64,000 nt of DNA from Paenibacillus castaneae (GCF_002884445.1 NZ_KZ614144.1:165272-229271), one strand, 5' to 3'; numbered from the stretch's first letter, positions 30,005 through 44,009 are shown. The notes: generated by a model not told the origin, from the sequence alone. Program-made: numbers and translations.

Positions 30005-30015
30005 AGATAGTCAGA
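29999..30015 (+). promoter_or_regulatory. CtsR operator overlapping the clpP -35 box
   Basis: AGTCAAAGATAGTCAGA matches the CtsR direct-heptad consensus RGTCAAA-NAN-RGTCAAA with one mismatch. It covers the -35 box, so bound CtsR would block clpP transcription at normal temperature. The consensus comes from established Bacillus work; binding here is inferred. Confidence 0.75.
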
Positions 30016-30236
30016 CATTTTTTTTGATAAGGGAAGTGGACAATCTTGTTGGCGGTTAAGCACTTATTTTATCTAGAAGAAAGAGATTAAAAAAGGCACT
30101 GGATTGAGATAATGCGTTTATATCGTATTGCTTTTGGGTAATCCCATTAAATAGTTATTCGGTTGTTGGAGCAGCCAAAGGAGTCATTGTGCGGGATTGT
30201 AATCACAGCTTCATAAGTGAAGCTTATGTCCCCCCT

Positions 30237-30273
30237 AAAACAAAGAAAACCGCTCCTGCGTATAGGAACGGTT
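30237..30273 (-). terminator. Terminator of tRNA-Arg
   Basis: Minus-strand stem AACCGTTCCT / AGGAGCGGTT with loop ATACGC, followed by TTTCTTTG. Confidence 0.75.
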
Positions 30274-30294
30274 AGTATGTATCATTATAGTAGT

Positions 30295-30369
30295 TGGCGC
30301 GCCCGCAAGGAATCGAACCTAGATCTCAGCCTTCGGAGGGCTGCGTCATATCCATTGGACCACGGGCGC
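30295..30369 (-). tRNA. tRNA-Arg(CCG)
   Basis: 75-nt cloverleaf on the minus strand with GCGCCCG / CGGGCGC acceptor stem, anticodon loop CTCCGAA (anticodon CCG) and encoded CCA. It is a single tRNA with its own terminator, between clpP and cggR. Confidence 0.93.
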
Positions 30370-30473
30370 ATGAAAAACAGTAGCAAAAATGATTATATGT
30401 TATTCCCTATACGAAAGCAAGGGGCGTTAACAAATTAAAAATGTAGAAAATGTGAAGGTAACCGTTTGCAAGG

Positions 30474-30506
30474 GGAAAACGGCTATTGCTACTGTGGCCG
30501 TTTTCC
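30474..30506 (+). promoter_or_regulatory. 10-bp inverted repeat across the cggR promoter
   Basis: Perfect arms GGAAAACGGC and GCCGTTTTCC separated by 13 bases. The loop contains the -35 box, and the right arm lies in the -35/-10 spacer. It could be a second repressor site; no known consensus was matched. Confidence 0.5.
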
Positions 30507-30514
30507 GATAAACT
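30486..30514 (+). promoter_or_regulatory. Promoter of the cggR-gap operon
   Basis: TTGCTA, a 17-base spacer and TAAACT, placing the transcription start at about the first base of the CggR operator. Confidence 0.7.
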
Positions 30515-30519
30515 AAAGG

Positions 30520-30555
30520 TGGGACTTGAAATGTTACCGCGGGACATAATGAGTC
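30520..30555 (+). promoter_or_regulatory. CggR operator
   Basis: The arrangement TGGGAC-N6-TGTT-N4-CGGGAC-N6-AGTC matches the Bacillus CggR operator layout CGGGAC-N6-TGTC-N4-CGGGAC-N6-TGTC, with one base changed in each of three elements and all spacings kept. It starts 6 bases after the -10 box, as in Bacillus, where the tetramer blocks transcription until fructose-1,6-bisphosphate accumulates. Confidence 0.88.
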
Positions 30556-30606
30556 CAGCATTGATGGATTAAAAACGCTAGAGGCCGATGGAGTGAAGGA
30601 TGAGAG

Positions 30607-31644
30607 ATGCGTCAGATCGTTGAACTGCAGCAGCAGCTTGTGCCGGATCTGCTCGATGTCATGAAGAAACGGTATACGATTCTGCATCAGGTCATGCTAT
30701 CGGATTTGGTCGGGCGTCGGACGTTAGCGTCCACGTTATCGATGACGGAGCGCATGCTCCGGGCGGAGACAGATTTTCTAAAAACGCAGGGCTTGCTCGA
30801 GATTCACTCGGGTGGCATGCGCATTAGCGAATTAGGCAAGCTATTATTGGAAGAGCTTGAACCGTTGTATAAAACGATGTTTGGTTTATCCGAGCTGGAG
30901 GAAGCTATCCGCAGCCATTATGGACTAAACCAAGTCATTATTGTTGCAGGCGACTCGGAGACATCTTCTCAGACGAAGCGCGAGCTTGGCCGTGCGGGCT
31001 GTCAGGTGCTCAGTAAAGTTATGCAGCCGAATGACGTTGTCGCCGTAACGGGCGGAACGACCATCGCACAAGTATCTAACCAGCTTGTTAGTACCTCTGC
31101 GCTTAAGACGAACTGGTTCGTGCCAGCAAGAGGCGGACTTGGCGAGAGCTTGGATTACCAAGCGAATACGATTGCTTCTATGATGGCGAAGCGTACAGGC
31201 GCACAATACCGACTATTGCATGTTCCTGATCATTTGGGAGAGGAAGCATTCGCATCCATTATGCAGGAGCCTAATATTCAGGAAATTGTGGAAGTCATAC
31301 GCAGCGCTCGCATCGTTATTCATGGAATCGGAGACGCTATGGTCATGGCTAGACGCAGACGGTTGGACCGTGAGGTCATTGACGAGATGGAAGCGGAAGG
31401 CGCATTAGCGGAAGCATTCGGTTTTTATTTCGACCGTAAAGGAGCTGTCGTGCACAAAATGCAGACGGTGGGGTTACGGCTTGAAGATATAGTAAAGACT
31501 GAAGTTGTTATAGCAGTTGCCGGCGGCAAGAGCAAAGGCGAGGCTATATCGGCCATTATGCGCTTCGGACACAATGATGTACTCGTAACGGATGAAGCAG
31601 CCGCATTAGAGATGATGGCACTGATCGAACTAGAACGACAATAA
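30607..31644 (+). CDS. cggR: Central glycolytic genes repressor CggR
   Basis: The 345-residue SorC-family regulator has an N-terminal winged helix-turn-helix (about 15-75; DLVGRRTLASTLSMTERMLR) and a sugar-phosphate-binding domain (about 95-345; VAVTGGTTIAQVSNQLV near 145, IHGIGDAM near 238, AVAGGKSKGEAI near 298). It binds fructose-1,6-bisphosphate and represses its own operon, here cggR-gap-pgk-tpiA-gpmI-eno. ATG 30607 with GTGAAGGATGAG upstream. The match of operator and gene order makes the assignment firm. Confidence 0.95.
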   Translation: MRQIVELQQQLVPDLLDVMKKRYTILHQVMLSDLVGRRTLASTLSMTERMLRAETDFLKTQGLLEIHSGGMRISELGKLLLEELEPLYKTMFGLSELEEAIRSHYGLNQVIIVAGDSETSSQTKRELGRAGCQVLSKVMQPNDVVAVTGGTTIAQVSNQLVSTSALKTNWFVPARGGLGESLDYQANTIASMMAKRTGAQYRLLHVPDHLGEEAFASIMQEPNIQEIVEVIRSARIVIHGIGDAMVMARRRRLDREVIDEMEAEGALAEAFGFYFDRKGAVVHKMQTVGLRLEDIVKTEVVIAVAGGKSKGEAISAIMRFGHNDVLVTDEAAALEMMALIELERQ

Positions 31645-31692
31645 TTTTTAGTTTGAGAATAAAGCCTGATTTGGTTAAGGAATCATGATGCC

Positions 31693-31720
31693 TTTGCAGC
31701 GCTTCGGCGATAACTGCAAA
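31693..31720 (+). promoter_or_regulatory. Hairpin between cggR and gap
   Basis: Arms TTTGCAG and CTGCAAA with a 14-base loop, no T run. In Bacillus the cggR-gapA transcript is cut between the two genes beside a hairpin, which stabilises gapA mRNA. This may be the equivalent element. Confidence 0.4.
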
Positions 31721-31759
31721 ACATCTTGAAATATATAATAATCTTTTAAAAACGCTTAG

Positions 31760-32776
<1,017 letters not shown>

Positions 32777-32796
32777 GAAAAGAAGGCGGACGTGCC

Positions 32797-32893
32797 GGGC
32801 TCCGTATGAGGAGCCCTGGTCCATGGTTCGCGGCTCCTTAGGGGCCTGAACCATGAGGGCGTTTCTTCTTTCGAAGAGCGCCCTTCTTTTTTT
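32797..32893 (+). terminator. Structured gap-pgk spacer with terminator-like hairpin
   Basis: Three stems follow each other: GGGCTCC / GGAGCCC (32797-32816), ATGGTTC / GAACCAT (32823-32854) and AGGGCG-TTTCTTC / GAAG-AGCGCCCT (32856-32884), the last followed by CTTTTTTT. The last looks like an intrinsic terminator, which would make gap more abundant than the downstream genes. No strong promoter was seen before pgk, so read-through is likely. Confidence 0.7.
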
Positions 32894-33051
32894 ATGATTA
32901 TGTAAGTGAGGCGGTGCTTTTCTATCTTACGCCTCGAATTCTACTTAACCGCAAAACAAGCTTTTGCCTTCGAAGAACGGCGTCAGCCATCGATGCTAGG
33001 GCTGGACTACTTTTATACCTTTCCATTACAAATATTCGGGAGGTTTCATTT

Positions 33052-34236
33052 ATGAATAAGAAAAGTGTACGTGATGTTGCAGAATTGGCTGGTAAACGGG
33101 TATTTGTTCGTGTAGATTTCAACGTGCCTCTTGAAAATGGTAAAATTACAGACGACAAACGGATTCGTGAGACACTTCCTACAATTAACTTCCTAATCGA
33201 AAAAGGCGCAAAAGTTATTCTTGCGAGCCACCTTGGACGTCCGAATGGTCAAGTTGTAGAAGAGCTTCGTCATACGGCCTCCGCAGAGCGTCTCTCCGAG
33301 CTTCTAGCTAAGCAAGTGGTTAAAGCTAACGATGTAATCGGCGCAGAGGTTGAAGCGCAAATTGCGGCGTTACAAAACGGCGACGTATTGCTGCTTGAAA
33401 ACGTTCGTTTCTATGAAGGCGAAGAGAAGAACGATCCTGAATTCGCGAAAGCACTAGCTAATCTAGCTGACTTGTTCGTAAATGACGCTTTTGGTGCTGC
33501 TCACCGTGCTCATGCTTCAACAGAAGGCATTGCACACATCCTTCCAGCTGTGGCTGGCTTGTTGATGGAGAGAGAGCTGGAAGTACTCGGCAAAGCTCTT
33601 CATAACCCAGAGCGTCCTTTCACAGCTATCGTTGGCGGATCGAAAGTAAAAGACAAAATCGCGGTTATCGACAAAATGCTTGAAATTGCTGATAACGTAC
33701 TGATCGGTGGCGGCTTGTCTTATACCTTCTTTAAAGCACAAGGCCATGAGATCGGAAAATCACTTGTTGACAACAGCAAGCTTGACCTGGCTCTTGAGTT
33801 CATGGAAAAAGCCAAAAAACTAGGCAAAAACTTCTTGATTCCAGTAGATATTGTTGTAACCGATGATTTCAGCGCTAATGCAAATACGCAAATCGTTGAT
33901 ATCGACAGCATCCCAGCTGATTGGGAAGGCATTGACATTGGTCCAAAAACACGTGCGCTTTATGCAGATGTGATCAAAAATTCCAAGCTAGTAGTTTGGA
34001 ACGGACCGATGGGCGTATTCGAAATTGAGCCTTTCTCCCACGGTACACAAGCAGTTGCTCGCGCATGCGCGGAAACTTCCGGCTACACGGTAATCGGCGG
34101 CGGCGATTCGGCAGCAGCAGCTGAGAAATTTGGTCTTGCTGATCAAATGGACTTTATCTCGACAGGCGGCGGCGCTTCCCTAGAGTTCATGGAAGGCAAA
34201 GTGCTTCCAGGCGTTGTGGCTCTAAACGATAAATAA
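33052..34236 (+). CDS. pgk: Phosphoglycerate kinase
   Basis: The 394-residue kinase makes ATP from 1,3-bisphosphoglycerate. Signature [17 protein letters not shown] near residue 16-32, [14 protein letters not shown] near 54, [16 protein letters not shown] near 157, and the C-terminal nucleotide motif [13 protein letters not shown] near 350-362. ATG 33052 lies 8 bases after TCGGGAGG; the longer upstream frame has no site. It is followed after 18 bases by tpiA. Confidence 0.97.
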   Translation: MNKKSVRDVAELAGKRVFVRVDFNVPLENGKITDDKRIRETLPTINFLIEKGAKVILASHLGRPNGQVVEELRHTASAERLSELLAKQVVKANDVIGAEVEAQIAALQNGDVLLLENVRFYEGEEKNDPEFAKALANLADLFVNDAFGAAHRAHASTEGIAHILPAVAGLLMERELEVLGKALHNPERPFTAIVGGSKVKDKIAVIDKMLEIADNVLIGGGLSYTFFKAQGHEIGKSLVDNSKLDLALEFMEKAKKLGKNFLIPVDIVVTDDFSANANTQIVDIDSIPADWEGIDIGPKTRALYADVIKNSKLVVWNGPMGVFEIEPFSHGTQAVARACAETSGYTVIGGGDSAAAAEKFGLADQMDFISTGGGASLEFMEGKVLPGVVALNDK

Positions 34237-35013
<777 letters not shown>

Positions 35014-35014
35014 T

Positions 35015-37880
<2,866 letters not shown>

Positions 37881-37902
37881 GACGCGTCAGCGGCTTATCA
37901 AG

Positions 37903-37936
37903 AAGGGCGTGCCTGTATGGGTACGCCTTTCTTTTT
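37903..37936 (+). terminator. Terminator of the glycolytic operon
   Basis: Stem AAGGGCGTGCC / GGTACGCCTT with loop of 6, followed by TCTTTTT. Confidence 0.9.
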
Positions 37937-38007
37937 GAACGATTAGGTTTGTGCAGCTAAATAATTGACTAATAAGTGTTAAAAATTGGTCGTTTAAGGT
38001 TGTCCTA

Positions 38008-38036
38008 TTGTAATATATGCCTAACTATGGTACACT
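38008..38036 (+). promoter_or_regulatory. Candidate promoter of secG
   Basis: TTGTAA, a 17-base spacer ending TGG and TACACT, 46 bases before secG. Confidence 0.6.
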
Positions 38037-38081
38037 CATACTACGTGTTTTTACGGAGCTCCTATGCTGGAGGTGGAATAA

Positions 38082-38318
38082 ATGGAAATTTTCTTGAAGA
38101 TCTTGCTCGTTATTTTCTCTGTCGGCCTAATAGCAGTTGTATTGCTGCAAAAAGGTAAAAGTGCAGGCTTGTCTGGAGCAATTACAGGCGGCGCTGAGCA
38201 CCTATTCGGCAAGCAAAAAGCACGAGGTTTGGATTTGTTCTTACAGCGCTTAACAATTCTTTTGGCAGTTGGATTTTTCGTATTGGCGTTAGTTGTATCA
38301 TACTTCGTCCAACAATAA
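38082..38318 (+). CDS. secG: Preprotein translocase subunit SecG
   Basis: The 78-residue membrane protein has two hydrophobic helices (about 2-20 and 53-75) joined by a glycine-rich loop [20 protein letters not shown], the typical SecG layout. It is part of the SecYEG export channel. Start ATG after TGGAGGTGG by 6 bases. secG directly before rnr and smpB is the conserved Firmicute order. Confidence 0.93.
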   Translation: MEIFLKILLVIFSVGLIAVVLLQKGKSAGLSGAITGGAEHLFGKQKARGLDLFLQRLTILLAVGFFVLALVVSYFVQQ

Positions 38319-38333
38319 TGACTACAAACGCAG

Positions 38334-38361
38334 AAAGCGAGGATATTCCTCGCTTTTTTTG
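38334..38361 (+). terminator. Terminator after secG
   Basis: Stem AAAGCGAGG / CCTCGCTTT with loop ATATT, followed by a T run. Confidence 0.9.
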
Positions 38362-38488
38362 TATTTTCGTGATCTTGGAGGATGCGAGGCGTACATTTCG
38401 TGTATACTACATGGTATATGATAATCTATCAAGCTGCTGCAAATGAAGATAGAGAATTGCAGCGGATTTATGAGGAGAAAAAACGAAT

Positions 38489-41329
38489 ATGACCAACTAC
38501 GAGCAGGAACTGCTTGATTTTATGAGAGAAACGGCATATAAGCCAATGACATACCAGGAGCTTGAGAAGCATTTTGGAATTGTGGATGCAGATGAATTTA
38601 AGCAATTTCTTAAGCTTCTTAACAAGCTGGAGGATGAAGGCAGAATCATTCGTACACCTAATGATCACTATGGGGTGCCAGAGCGAATGAACTTGCTGCG
38701 AGGCAAGCTGCAATCCCATGCGAAGGGCTTTGGTTTCCTTATACCTGATGAGAAGGGACACCCCGATGTTTATTTGCATGCCAATGATTTGAAGAGTGCG
38801 ATGAACGGTGATATTATTCTCGTTCGCATCACATCTCGAAGCGAGCATGGCGGTCGGATGGAGGGTGAAATCGTCCGTATCGTGGAACGCGCTGTAACGC
38901 AAATTGTCGGAACGTTTGAGGACCATGAATCCTACGCCTTCGTCATGCCGGATGATAAACGGATAAATCGGGATATTTTTATACCTAAGGATGGTTACAA
39001 GGGCGCTGTCACCGGTCAAAAGGTCGTTGTGAAGATTGTGTCTTATCCAGAAGGCCGTTCAGCAGCTGAAGGTGAAATTGTCGAAATTTTGGGACATAAA
39101 AATGATCCCGGCGTCGACATTCTGTCGATTATTCGCAAGCACCAGCTTCCTGAGGGCTTCCCAGCTGAGGTAATGGCTGAGGCTGAGGCGGCTCCTGATT
39201 CCATAACGGATGATGAGATTGCACAGCAGGGCAGACGCGATCTGCGCGGTGAGATTATCGTCACGATTGATGGCGAGGATGCCAAGGATCTGGATGATGC
39301 GGTCCACGTGAAGCGTCTTGAGAACGGCAATTATTTGCTGGGTGTGCATATTGCAGACGTTGGTTATTATGTGAGAGAGAATTCTGAGCTGGATCAAGAA
39401 GCCTACCGCCGCGGCTGCAGCGTTTATTTGGTCGATCGGGTTATTCCGATGCTGCCGCATCGTCTGTCGAATGGGATTTGTTCATTGAATCCGCAAGTCG
39501 ATCGCCTAACGCTTTCCTGCGAGATGGAATTTGATGTGACTACTTTGAAGCGTGTACGTCATGATATTTTTACAAGTGTGATTCGTACGAAGGAGCGTAT
39601 GACTTATTCCAACGTCAAGAAGCTTCTGACAGCATCGGAAGAAGAGCCTCATACGGAATTGAAGGAACGGTATGCGGATCTTCAAGATATGTTCGAATTG
39701 ATGGAAAACCTCGCAATGGGTCTGCGCGCCAAACGGATGAAGCGCGGAGCGATTGATTTCGACTTCCAAGAATCTAAGGTTATTGTGGATGAGAATGGCA
39801 AAGCGGTTGATATTATTAAACGCGAGCGTTCCGTTGCGGAGCAAATTATTGAGGAATTCATGTTGGTTGCCAACGAAACAGTAGCCGAGCATTTCCACTG
39901 GCTGCGCGTTCCTTTTCTTTATCGTATCCATGAAGATCCTAATCAAGAGAAGCTGCTGAATTTCATTCAGTTTGCAGCTAATTTCGGCTATACCGTGAAG
40001 GGAACAGCAAACTCGGTACATCCACGCGTTTTGCAAACGCTGCTGGAGGATATTCGCGGAACCAAGGAAGCAACCGTTATCTCTACCGTAATGCTTCGTT
40101 CGATGAAGCAGGCAAAGTATGATGCGGAAAGCTTGGGCCACTTCGGCTTGGCAGCAGAGTTTTATTCTCACTTTACGTCGCCGATTCGCCGTTATCCGGA
40201 TTTGGTCATCCACCGAATCATTCGCGAGGTTGTAGAAGGCGGCGGACAACTTACTGAAGCGCGTCATGAGGCTTTAACGGCGCGTATGCCGGAAATAGCA
40301 CAGCATTCTTCCGAGCGCGAGCGTGTGGCTGTTGATGCGGAACGTGATGTGGAGCAGCTGAAAAAATGTGAATACATGCTCGACAAGGTTGGCGAAGAGT
40401 TCGAAGGTATTATTAGCTCGGTGACGAGCTTCGGTATGTTTATCGAGCTTGATAATTCAGTCGAGGGCTTGATTCGCCTGAGCGATATGTCCGATGATTA
40501 TTACAATTTCCATGAGCAGCATATGATTCTGGTTGGCGAGCGCACCTCCAAAGTATACCGCATCGGTGATGAGGTAAAGGTTCGCGTATCGAAGGTCAGT
40601 ATGACTGAGCATACAATAGATTTCGAAATGGTCGATATGAAGCCGCGCAAAAGCTTTGGCGAGGGCGGATTTGGCGGCGGACGCAGCGGGAAGAAGCGCG
40701 GCCGCAGTGAAGATCGCGGCGGCAGAGGCGGCACTGGCGGGCAAGGACGCGGCGGAGCTGGCAGCGGTGAGCGAGGCAAGCCGAAGCGCAGCGGCGCGAG
40801 CGGCGGCAGTGAGGCAGGCAGGAGCAAGCGCAGCGGAGCTGGCGGAGGCGAGCAGGGGAACCCGTGGAGAGTCGATGCAGAGGCAGGCGCGCGCAGCGGA
40901 AGCAAGCGGCGCGGACGCGGTGGCTTCGGCGGCGCAAGCGCCGGAGCTGGTACTGGCGCGAACGGCGGCGGGAATGCGCCGGCGGAGCGTAGGCCGAGGC
41001 AAGAGGCGGATGTGACGCCGGGCCAAGGCAGTGAGCAGTTGCGCAGCGGCGGCAGCAAGCCGCGCAAGGATATGTGGGGCCTGCCCATCCGCAACGGCGG
41101 CGGGGCTGGCGGTGACAATCGTGAAGCCGGGAAGCGGCGGAGCGAAGGCAGTGGCGGCGCGAAGCGGAAGAAGACGTCGCAAAGCGGAGTGTTCACGGGT
41201 GAGCGATCGGTTGGGACGCCGAGTCCGGAAGGCGGTGGCGTAGGCGCTCCAGGAAAGAGCAAACGCAAGAAGAAGAGCGGCAGCGGCGGGAATGCTACAG
41301 CAGCTTTTGTTCGCAAAAAACGCAAATAG
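38489..41329 (+). CDS. rnr: Ribonuclease R with a long Gly/Arg/Lys-rich C-terminal tail
   Basis: The 946-residue 3'-5' exoribonuclease degrades structured RNA and works with SmpB-tmRNA in quality control. Order: N-terminal winged helix (about 1-60), cold-shock domains (about 60-230), catalytic RNB domain (about 245-575; [17 protein letters not shown] near 261 with the metal Asp residues, [20 protein letters not shown] near 562-581), S1 domain (about 625-712). After residue about 715 a 225-residue tail of Gly, Arg, Ser, Lys repeats ([17 protein letters not shown] type) follows, several times longer than the basic tail of Bacillus RNase R. Its DNA is much richer in G+C than the rest of the gene. 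ATG follows TGAGGAGAAAA. Confidence 0.95.
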   Translation: MTNYEQELLDFMRETAYKPMTYQELEKHFGIVDADEFKQFLKLLNKLEDEGRIIRTPNDHYGVPERMNLLRGKLQSHAKGFGFLIPDEKGHPDVYLHANDLKSAMNGDIILVRITSRSEHGGRMEGEIVRIVERAVTQIVGTFEDHESYAFVMPDDKRINRDIFIPKDGYKGAVTGQKVVVKIVSYPEGRSAAEGEIVEILGHKNDPGVDILSIIRKHQLPEGFPAEVMAEAEAAPDSITDDEIAQQGRRDLRGEIIVTIDGEDAKDLDDAVHVKRLENGNYLLGVHIADVGYYVRENSELDQEAYRRGCSVYLVDRVIPMLPHRLSNGICSLNPQVDRLTLSCEMEFDVTTLKRVRHDIFTSVIRTKERMTYSNVKKLLTASEEEPHTELKERYADLQDMFELMENLAMGLRAKRMKRGAIDFDFQESKVIVDENGKAVDIIKRERSVAEQIIEEFMLVANETVAEHFHWLRVPFLYRIHEDPNQEKLLNFIQFAANFGYTVKGTANSVHPRVLQTLLEDIRGTKEATVISTVMLRSMKQAKYDAESLGHFGLAAEFYSHFTSPIRRYPDLVIHRIIREVVEGGGQLTEARHEALTARMPEIAQHSSERERVAVDAERDVEQLKKCEYMLDKVGEEFEGIISSVTSFGMFIELDNSVEGLIRLSDMSDDYYNFHEQHMILVGERTSKVYRIGDEVKVRVSKVSMTEHTIDFEMVDMKPRKSFGEGGFGGGRSGKKRGRSEDRGGRGGTGGQGRGGAGSGERGKPKRSGASGGSEAGRSKRSGAGGGEQGNPWRVDAEAGARSGSKRRGRGGFGGASAGAGTGANGGGNAPAERRPRQEADVTPGQGSEQLRSGGSKPRKDMWGLPIRNGGGAGGDNREAGKRRSEGSGGAKRKKTSQSGVFTGERSVGTPSPEGGGVGAPGKSKRKKKSGSGGNATAAFVRKKRK

Positions 41330-41338
41330 TTAGCCCAT

Positions 41339-41382
41339 AGCGGTTTCTGATGCCTTGCTTCAACAAAGCATCAGAAGCCGCT
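41339..41382 (+). terminator. Hairpin after rnr
   Basis: Strong 15-bp stem AGCGGTTTCTGATGC / GCATCAGAAGCCGCT with one mismatch. No T run follows, so it may stabilise the 3' end rather than terminate. Confidence 0.55.
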
Positions 41383-41477
41383 GTGAATTGGGCAATTTGG
41401 GAAAATATATTTAAGCTGCTCACTTGCTTTTTAATTATGGGTATAGTAAACTCAAATTAATCGCAAATATGAACCTG

Positions 41478-41540
41478 AATTCACATATTGAAAAGGGTGT
41501 CATTATAGTATGAAACCCTTTCCAATGTGTGAATTTTTTG
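41478..41540 (+). promoter_or_regulatory. Long hairpin with T run in the cold-shock gene leader
   Basis: AATTCACATATTG-AAAGGGT pairs with ACCCTTT-CAATGTGTGAATT around a 15-base loop, followed by T6. It lies 54 bases before the cold-shock gene. It could be a terminator for upstream transcription or a temperature-responsive or attenuator-like leader; the sequence does not decide. Confidence 0.5.
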
Positions 41541-41593
41541 TTTAAAGACAAACCAGGCGCATATTAATATTATTTTTTTGGAGGTTTTTACAC

Positions 41594-41794
41594 ATGCAAC
41601 AAGGTACAGTTAAATGGTTTAACGCAGAAAAAGGTTTCGGCTTTATCGAAGTTGAAGGCGGCAACGATGTATTCGTACACTTCTCCGCAATCACTGGCGA
41701 AGGCTTCAAAACTCTTGAAGAAGGACAACGCGTAGAATTTAACGTTGTTCAAGGCAACCGCGGACCGCAAGCTGAAAACGTAGTTAAGCTGTAG
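41594..41794 (+). CDS. Cold-shock protein (CspA/CspB family)
   Basis: The 66-residue single-domain RNA chaperone has both RNA-binding motifs, [14 protein letters not shown] (7-20) and DVFVHFSAI (about 25-33), and ends with [13 protein letters not shown] after TTGGAGG by 8 bases. It is a monocistronic gene: a leader hairpin precedes and a terminator follows. Confidence 0.95.
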   Translation: MQQGTVKWFNAEKGFGFIEVEGGNDVFVHFSAITGEGFKTLEEGQRVEFNVVQGNRGPQAENVVKL

Positions 41795-41813
41795 TAGCTA
41801 ACGAACGTTGATA

Positions 41814-41851
41814 AACCGCTCTTAACCTTCTAGGTTGAGGGCGGTTTTTTT
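41814..41851 (+). terminator. Terminator after the cold-shock gene
   Basis: Stem AACCGCTCTTAACC / GGTTGAGGGCGGTT with loop TTCTA, then a T run. Confidence 0.9.
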
Positions 41852-41979
41852 GGTTGTATATATTATTGTGATTCGGCTGCCGCAGCCATCGCCTTGATTT
41901 CCTCTGCTAAAGTTGTTACAATAAACTCCAGTGTATGATGAGGAAAACATTTTAGCGTAACATGATTGAGGTGACTAGC

Positions 41980-42453
41980 ATGGGTAAGAAAAGTGACGGC
42001 AAGCAGCTCGCCCAGAACAAGAAGGCTTCCCATGACTATTTCATTGAGGAAACATTTGAAGCTGGAATGGTGCTGTTAGGTACAGAAATTAAGTCGCTGC
42101 GAAACGGCAGAGCGAATATAAGTGATGCTTTCGCGACCATACGTAACGGCGAAATTTTTATTCACAATATGCATATCAGCCCGTTCGAACAGGGGAATAT
42201 TCATAATCCGACTGATCCGACGCGTGCTCGTAAGCTGTTGATGCATAAAGAACAAATTCACAAGCTGCTTGGTTTGTCGAAGCAGGAAGGCTACGCCATC
42301 GTGCCTTTGAAAATTTATATTCGCAATGGCTATGCTAAGCTTCTAATCGGGCTTGGTAAAGGTAAGAAGCAGTACGATAAGCGTGATACGGCCGCTAAGC
42401 GTGACGCTCAGCGCGATATCCAGCGTGCGTTGCGTGAGAAACAAAAGGCATAA
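41980..42453 (+). CDS. smpB: SsrA-binding protein SmpB
   Basis: The 157-residue OB-fold protein binds tmRNA and delivers it to stalled ribosomes. It shows [20 protein letters not shown] (near 14-33), [18 protein letters not shown] near 35-52 and the basic C-terminal tail [19 protein letters not shown] near 132-150, which enters the decoding site. ATG 41980 has GAGGTGA 5-6 bases upstream; ATG 41962 lies before that site. It is next to ssrA, the usual pairing. Confidence 0.96.
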   Translation: MGKKSDGKQLAQNKKASHDYFIEETFEAGMVLLGTEIKSLRNGRANISDAFATIRNGEIFIHNMHISPFEQGNIHNPTDPTRARKLLMHKEQIHKLLGLSKQEGYAIVPLKIYIRNGYAKLLIGLGKGKKQYDKRDTAAKRDAQRDIQRALREKQKA

Positions 42454-42682
42454 TTTAATAGCCCGATGTTTTCCATGGATGCTGGAATCCAACGTTTCCA
42501 ATAACATATTGCGCAGAAGCTGTTCGTTCGTGTTATACTAAGTAAGCAGCAGAGATGCTGCATGAAAGAAAATGCAATCGTGCTAGACAATCGGAACAGT
42601 TCATCATTGCTGCTCCTTAATCCTAAAGCTTCATTTAAGCTAAACGTTGGTTGATTTACAAACTGACTGTTTATGCGAAAAT

Positions 42683-43047
42683 GGGGGCGTTTATGGATTC
42701 GACGGGGATTGGACGAGCGCGGGTTGCGGGTAGCAGGGAGTCGTCTGCTTCATCAACGCTAAAGCCTATTAAACGGCAAACAACAAACAAACTACGCTTT
42801 AGCAGCCTAAGAAACTGTTAGCGTGCTTCTACCTAGCATCGTCCATGTGACTAGGATAGGGGCTAACCAGTAGTGGAATACGCTGTCTCATCTCCGCCTG
42901 CGGTGAGCTGAAGAAGACAATCAGGCTGACCCAACGTATAGCCGGTTACGGGGCGATACTCGGGTGACATCAAAACTGTGACTACACCCGTAGAAGCCTG
43001 TGTGGCGTGATCTTCGGACAGGGGTTCAAATCCCCTCGCCTCCACCA
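42683..43047 (+). ncRNA. ssrA: Transfer-messenger RNA (tmRNA)
   Basis: The 365-nt RNA has a tRNA-like acceptor (GGGGGCG / CGCCTCC plus ACCA), the 5' TTTATGGATTCGACGGGGATTGG block, and a tag frame ending TACGCTTTAGCAGCCTAA. The readable tag is GKQQTNYALAA (plus the initial charged Ala), ending in the LAA degradation signal seen by ClpXP. The last 100 nt (42948-43047) occur again, unchanged, at 44747-44846. A promoter is uncertain; TTGCGC with TATACT near 42509-42539 has a 19-base spacer. Confidence 0.96.
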
Positions 43048-43054
43048 ATATGAG

Positions 43055-43087
43055 AAACCCGACCTCGTGAGGTCGGGTTTTTGTTTT
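43055..43087 (+). terminator. Terminator of ssrA
   Basis: Perfect stem AAACCCGACCTC / GAGGTCGGGTTT followed by TTGTTTTG. Confidence 0.9.
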
Positions 43088-43137
43088 GTCTGGCACCATC
43101 CATTTGACAAATTCGGTATAAGTTACACACGCTTACA

Positions 43138-43758
43138 TTAGCTGTCTTCTTCTGTTTTGGCAATGGCTTCTTGAACGCTTTTTTCGGTGACGCCAGGAAG
43201 ATTATCCTCATTTACAATGTGATGGGTTTCACCTAGATTCTTGGCTTGCCGCTTCATACCTTTTACCCAGAATCCACCGTGGAAATGTCTAGGCTCGTGC
43301 GAAATGATGAATGCTTTCGAATCGAAGGCAATGATGTAATTGTACAGATCCCGTTGTTCTTTCCGCCTAGTCAAAATCTCCATCATCAATCGAGGACCGT
43401 CCCTGCCTTCACCTATCCAAGAAGTAACACCATAACCTTCGTCTCGAAGTTTATTCGGAAGTGATTCGTCGTGACGATTCGTAATGACGCTTACTGTGAC
43501 GTAGCCTAACGCTAGTATTTCTTCGATTTTGGAACCTAATAATACACCGAGCGCGTATCCAACGGCATAGGCAATCAAATTTTGGATTTCATTGAGATTA
43601 TCTAGGACGAGACCTAGACCGACAATATAGATCATCACTTCGATAGAGCTGAGTGCAGATGCTAGAAATTTTTGACCTTTCAACGTAAGAATCATACGGA
43701 TCGTGAAAAAGGACACATAAATGATATTAATAGTTAAAATAGTGATGACCATCACCAT
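43138..43758 (-). CDS. UPF0316 membrane protein (DUF5698/DUF2179)
   Basis: The 206-residue protein has three hydrophobic segments in the first 90 residues ([53 protein letters not shown]) and a soluble C-terminal DUF2179 domain (about 95-200; [36 protein letters not shown]). This matches the UPF0316/YebE group, whose function is unknown. ATG 43758 is chosen over the codon 15 bases upstream because GGAGGTG lies 6 bases before it. It points towards ssrA, with no clear terminator of its own. Confidence 0.85.
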   Translation of the reverse strand: MVMVITILTINIIYVSFFTIRMILTLKGQKFLASALSSIEVMIYIVGLGLVLDNLNEIQNLIAYAVGYALGVLLGSKIEEILALGYVTVSVITNRHDESLPNKLRDEGYGVTSWIGEGRDGPRLMMEILTRRKEQRDLYNYIIAFDSKAFIISHEPRHFHGGFWVKGMKRQAKNLGETHHIVNEDNLPGVTEKSVQEAIAKTEEDS

Positions 43759-43917
43759 GATGCACACCTCCACATAAATCGTTCTAGATGCTTGGCCGAC
43801 TATTTTTAGTTTAACATAAAGTTGATGTGATCTCCCGCATGCGAATAGACAGGTGTCGTGGTTCTGTCTAGGAGCTGCCTCGTGCTGGGCTTGTTTTATT
43901 TTACAGGGCGTTTACCT

Positions 43918-43972
43918 GAAGCCTGTGTGGCGTGATCTTCGGACAGGGGTTCAAATCCCCACGCCTCCACCA
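43918..43972 (+). repeat. Second copy of tmRNA 3' end (55 nt)
   Basis: GAAGCCTGTGTGGCGTGATC and the following T-arm and CCTCCACCA match tmRNA 42993-43047 with one change (CCCCACGCC instead of CCCCTCGCC). The tmRNA body is absent, so this is a displaced att-type copy and not a gene. Confidence 0.9.
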
Positions 43973-43982
43973 ATACCATGAG

Positions 43983-44009
43983 AAAAGACACCGTGTCAGG
44001 TGTCTTTTT
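43983..44009 (+). terminator. Terminator after tmRNA-end copy 2
   Basis: AAAAGACACC / GGTGTCTTTTT with loop GTGTCA. Nearly the same hairpin follows copy 4 at 60424-60450. Confidence 0.85.

Noticed and set aside
40457-41325. Long Pro/Leu/Ala-rich antisense frames (241 and 274 codons) opposite the rnr tail
   Set aside because: They mirror the G+C-rich Gly/Arg codons of the tail, have no ribosome sites, and match no known protein pattern.
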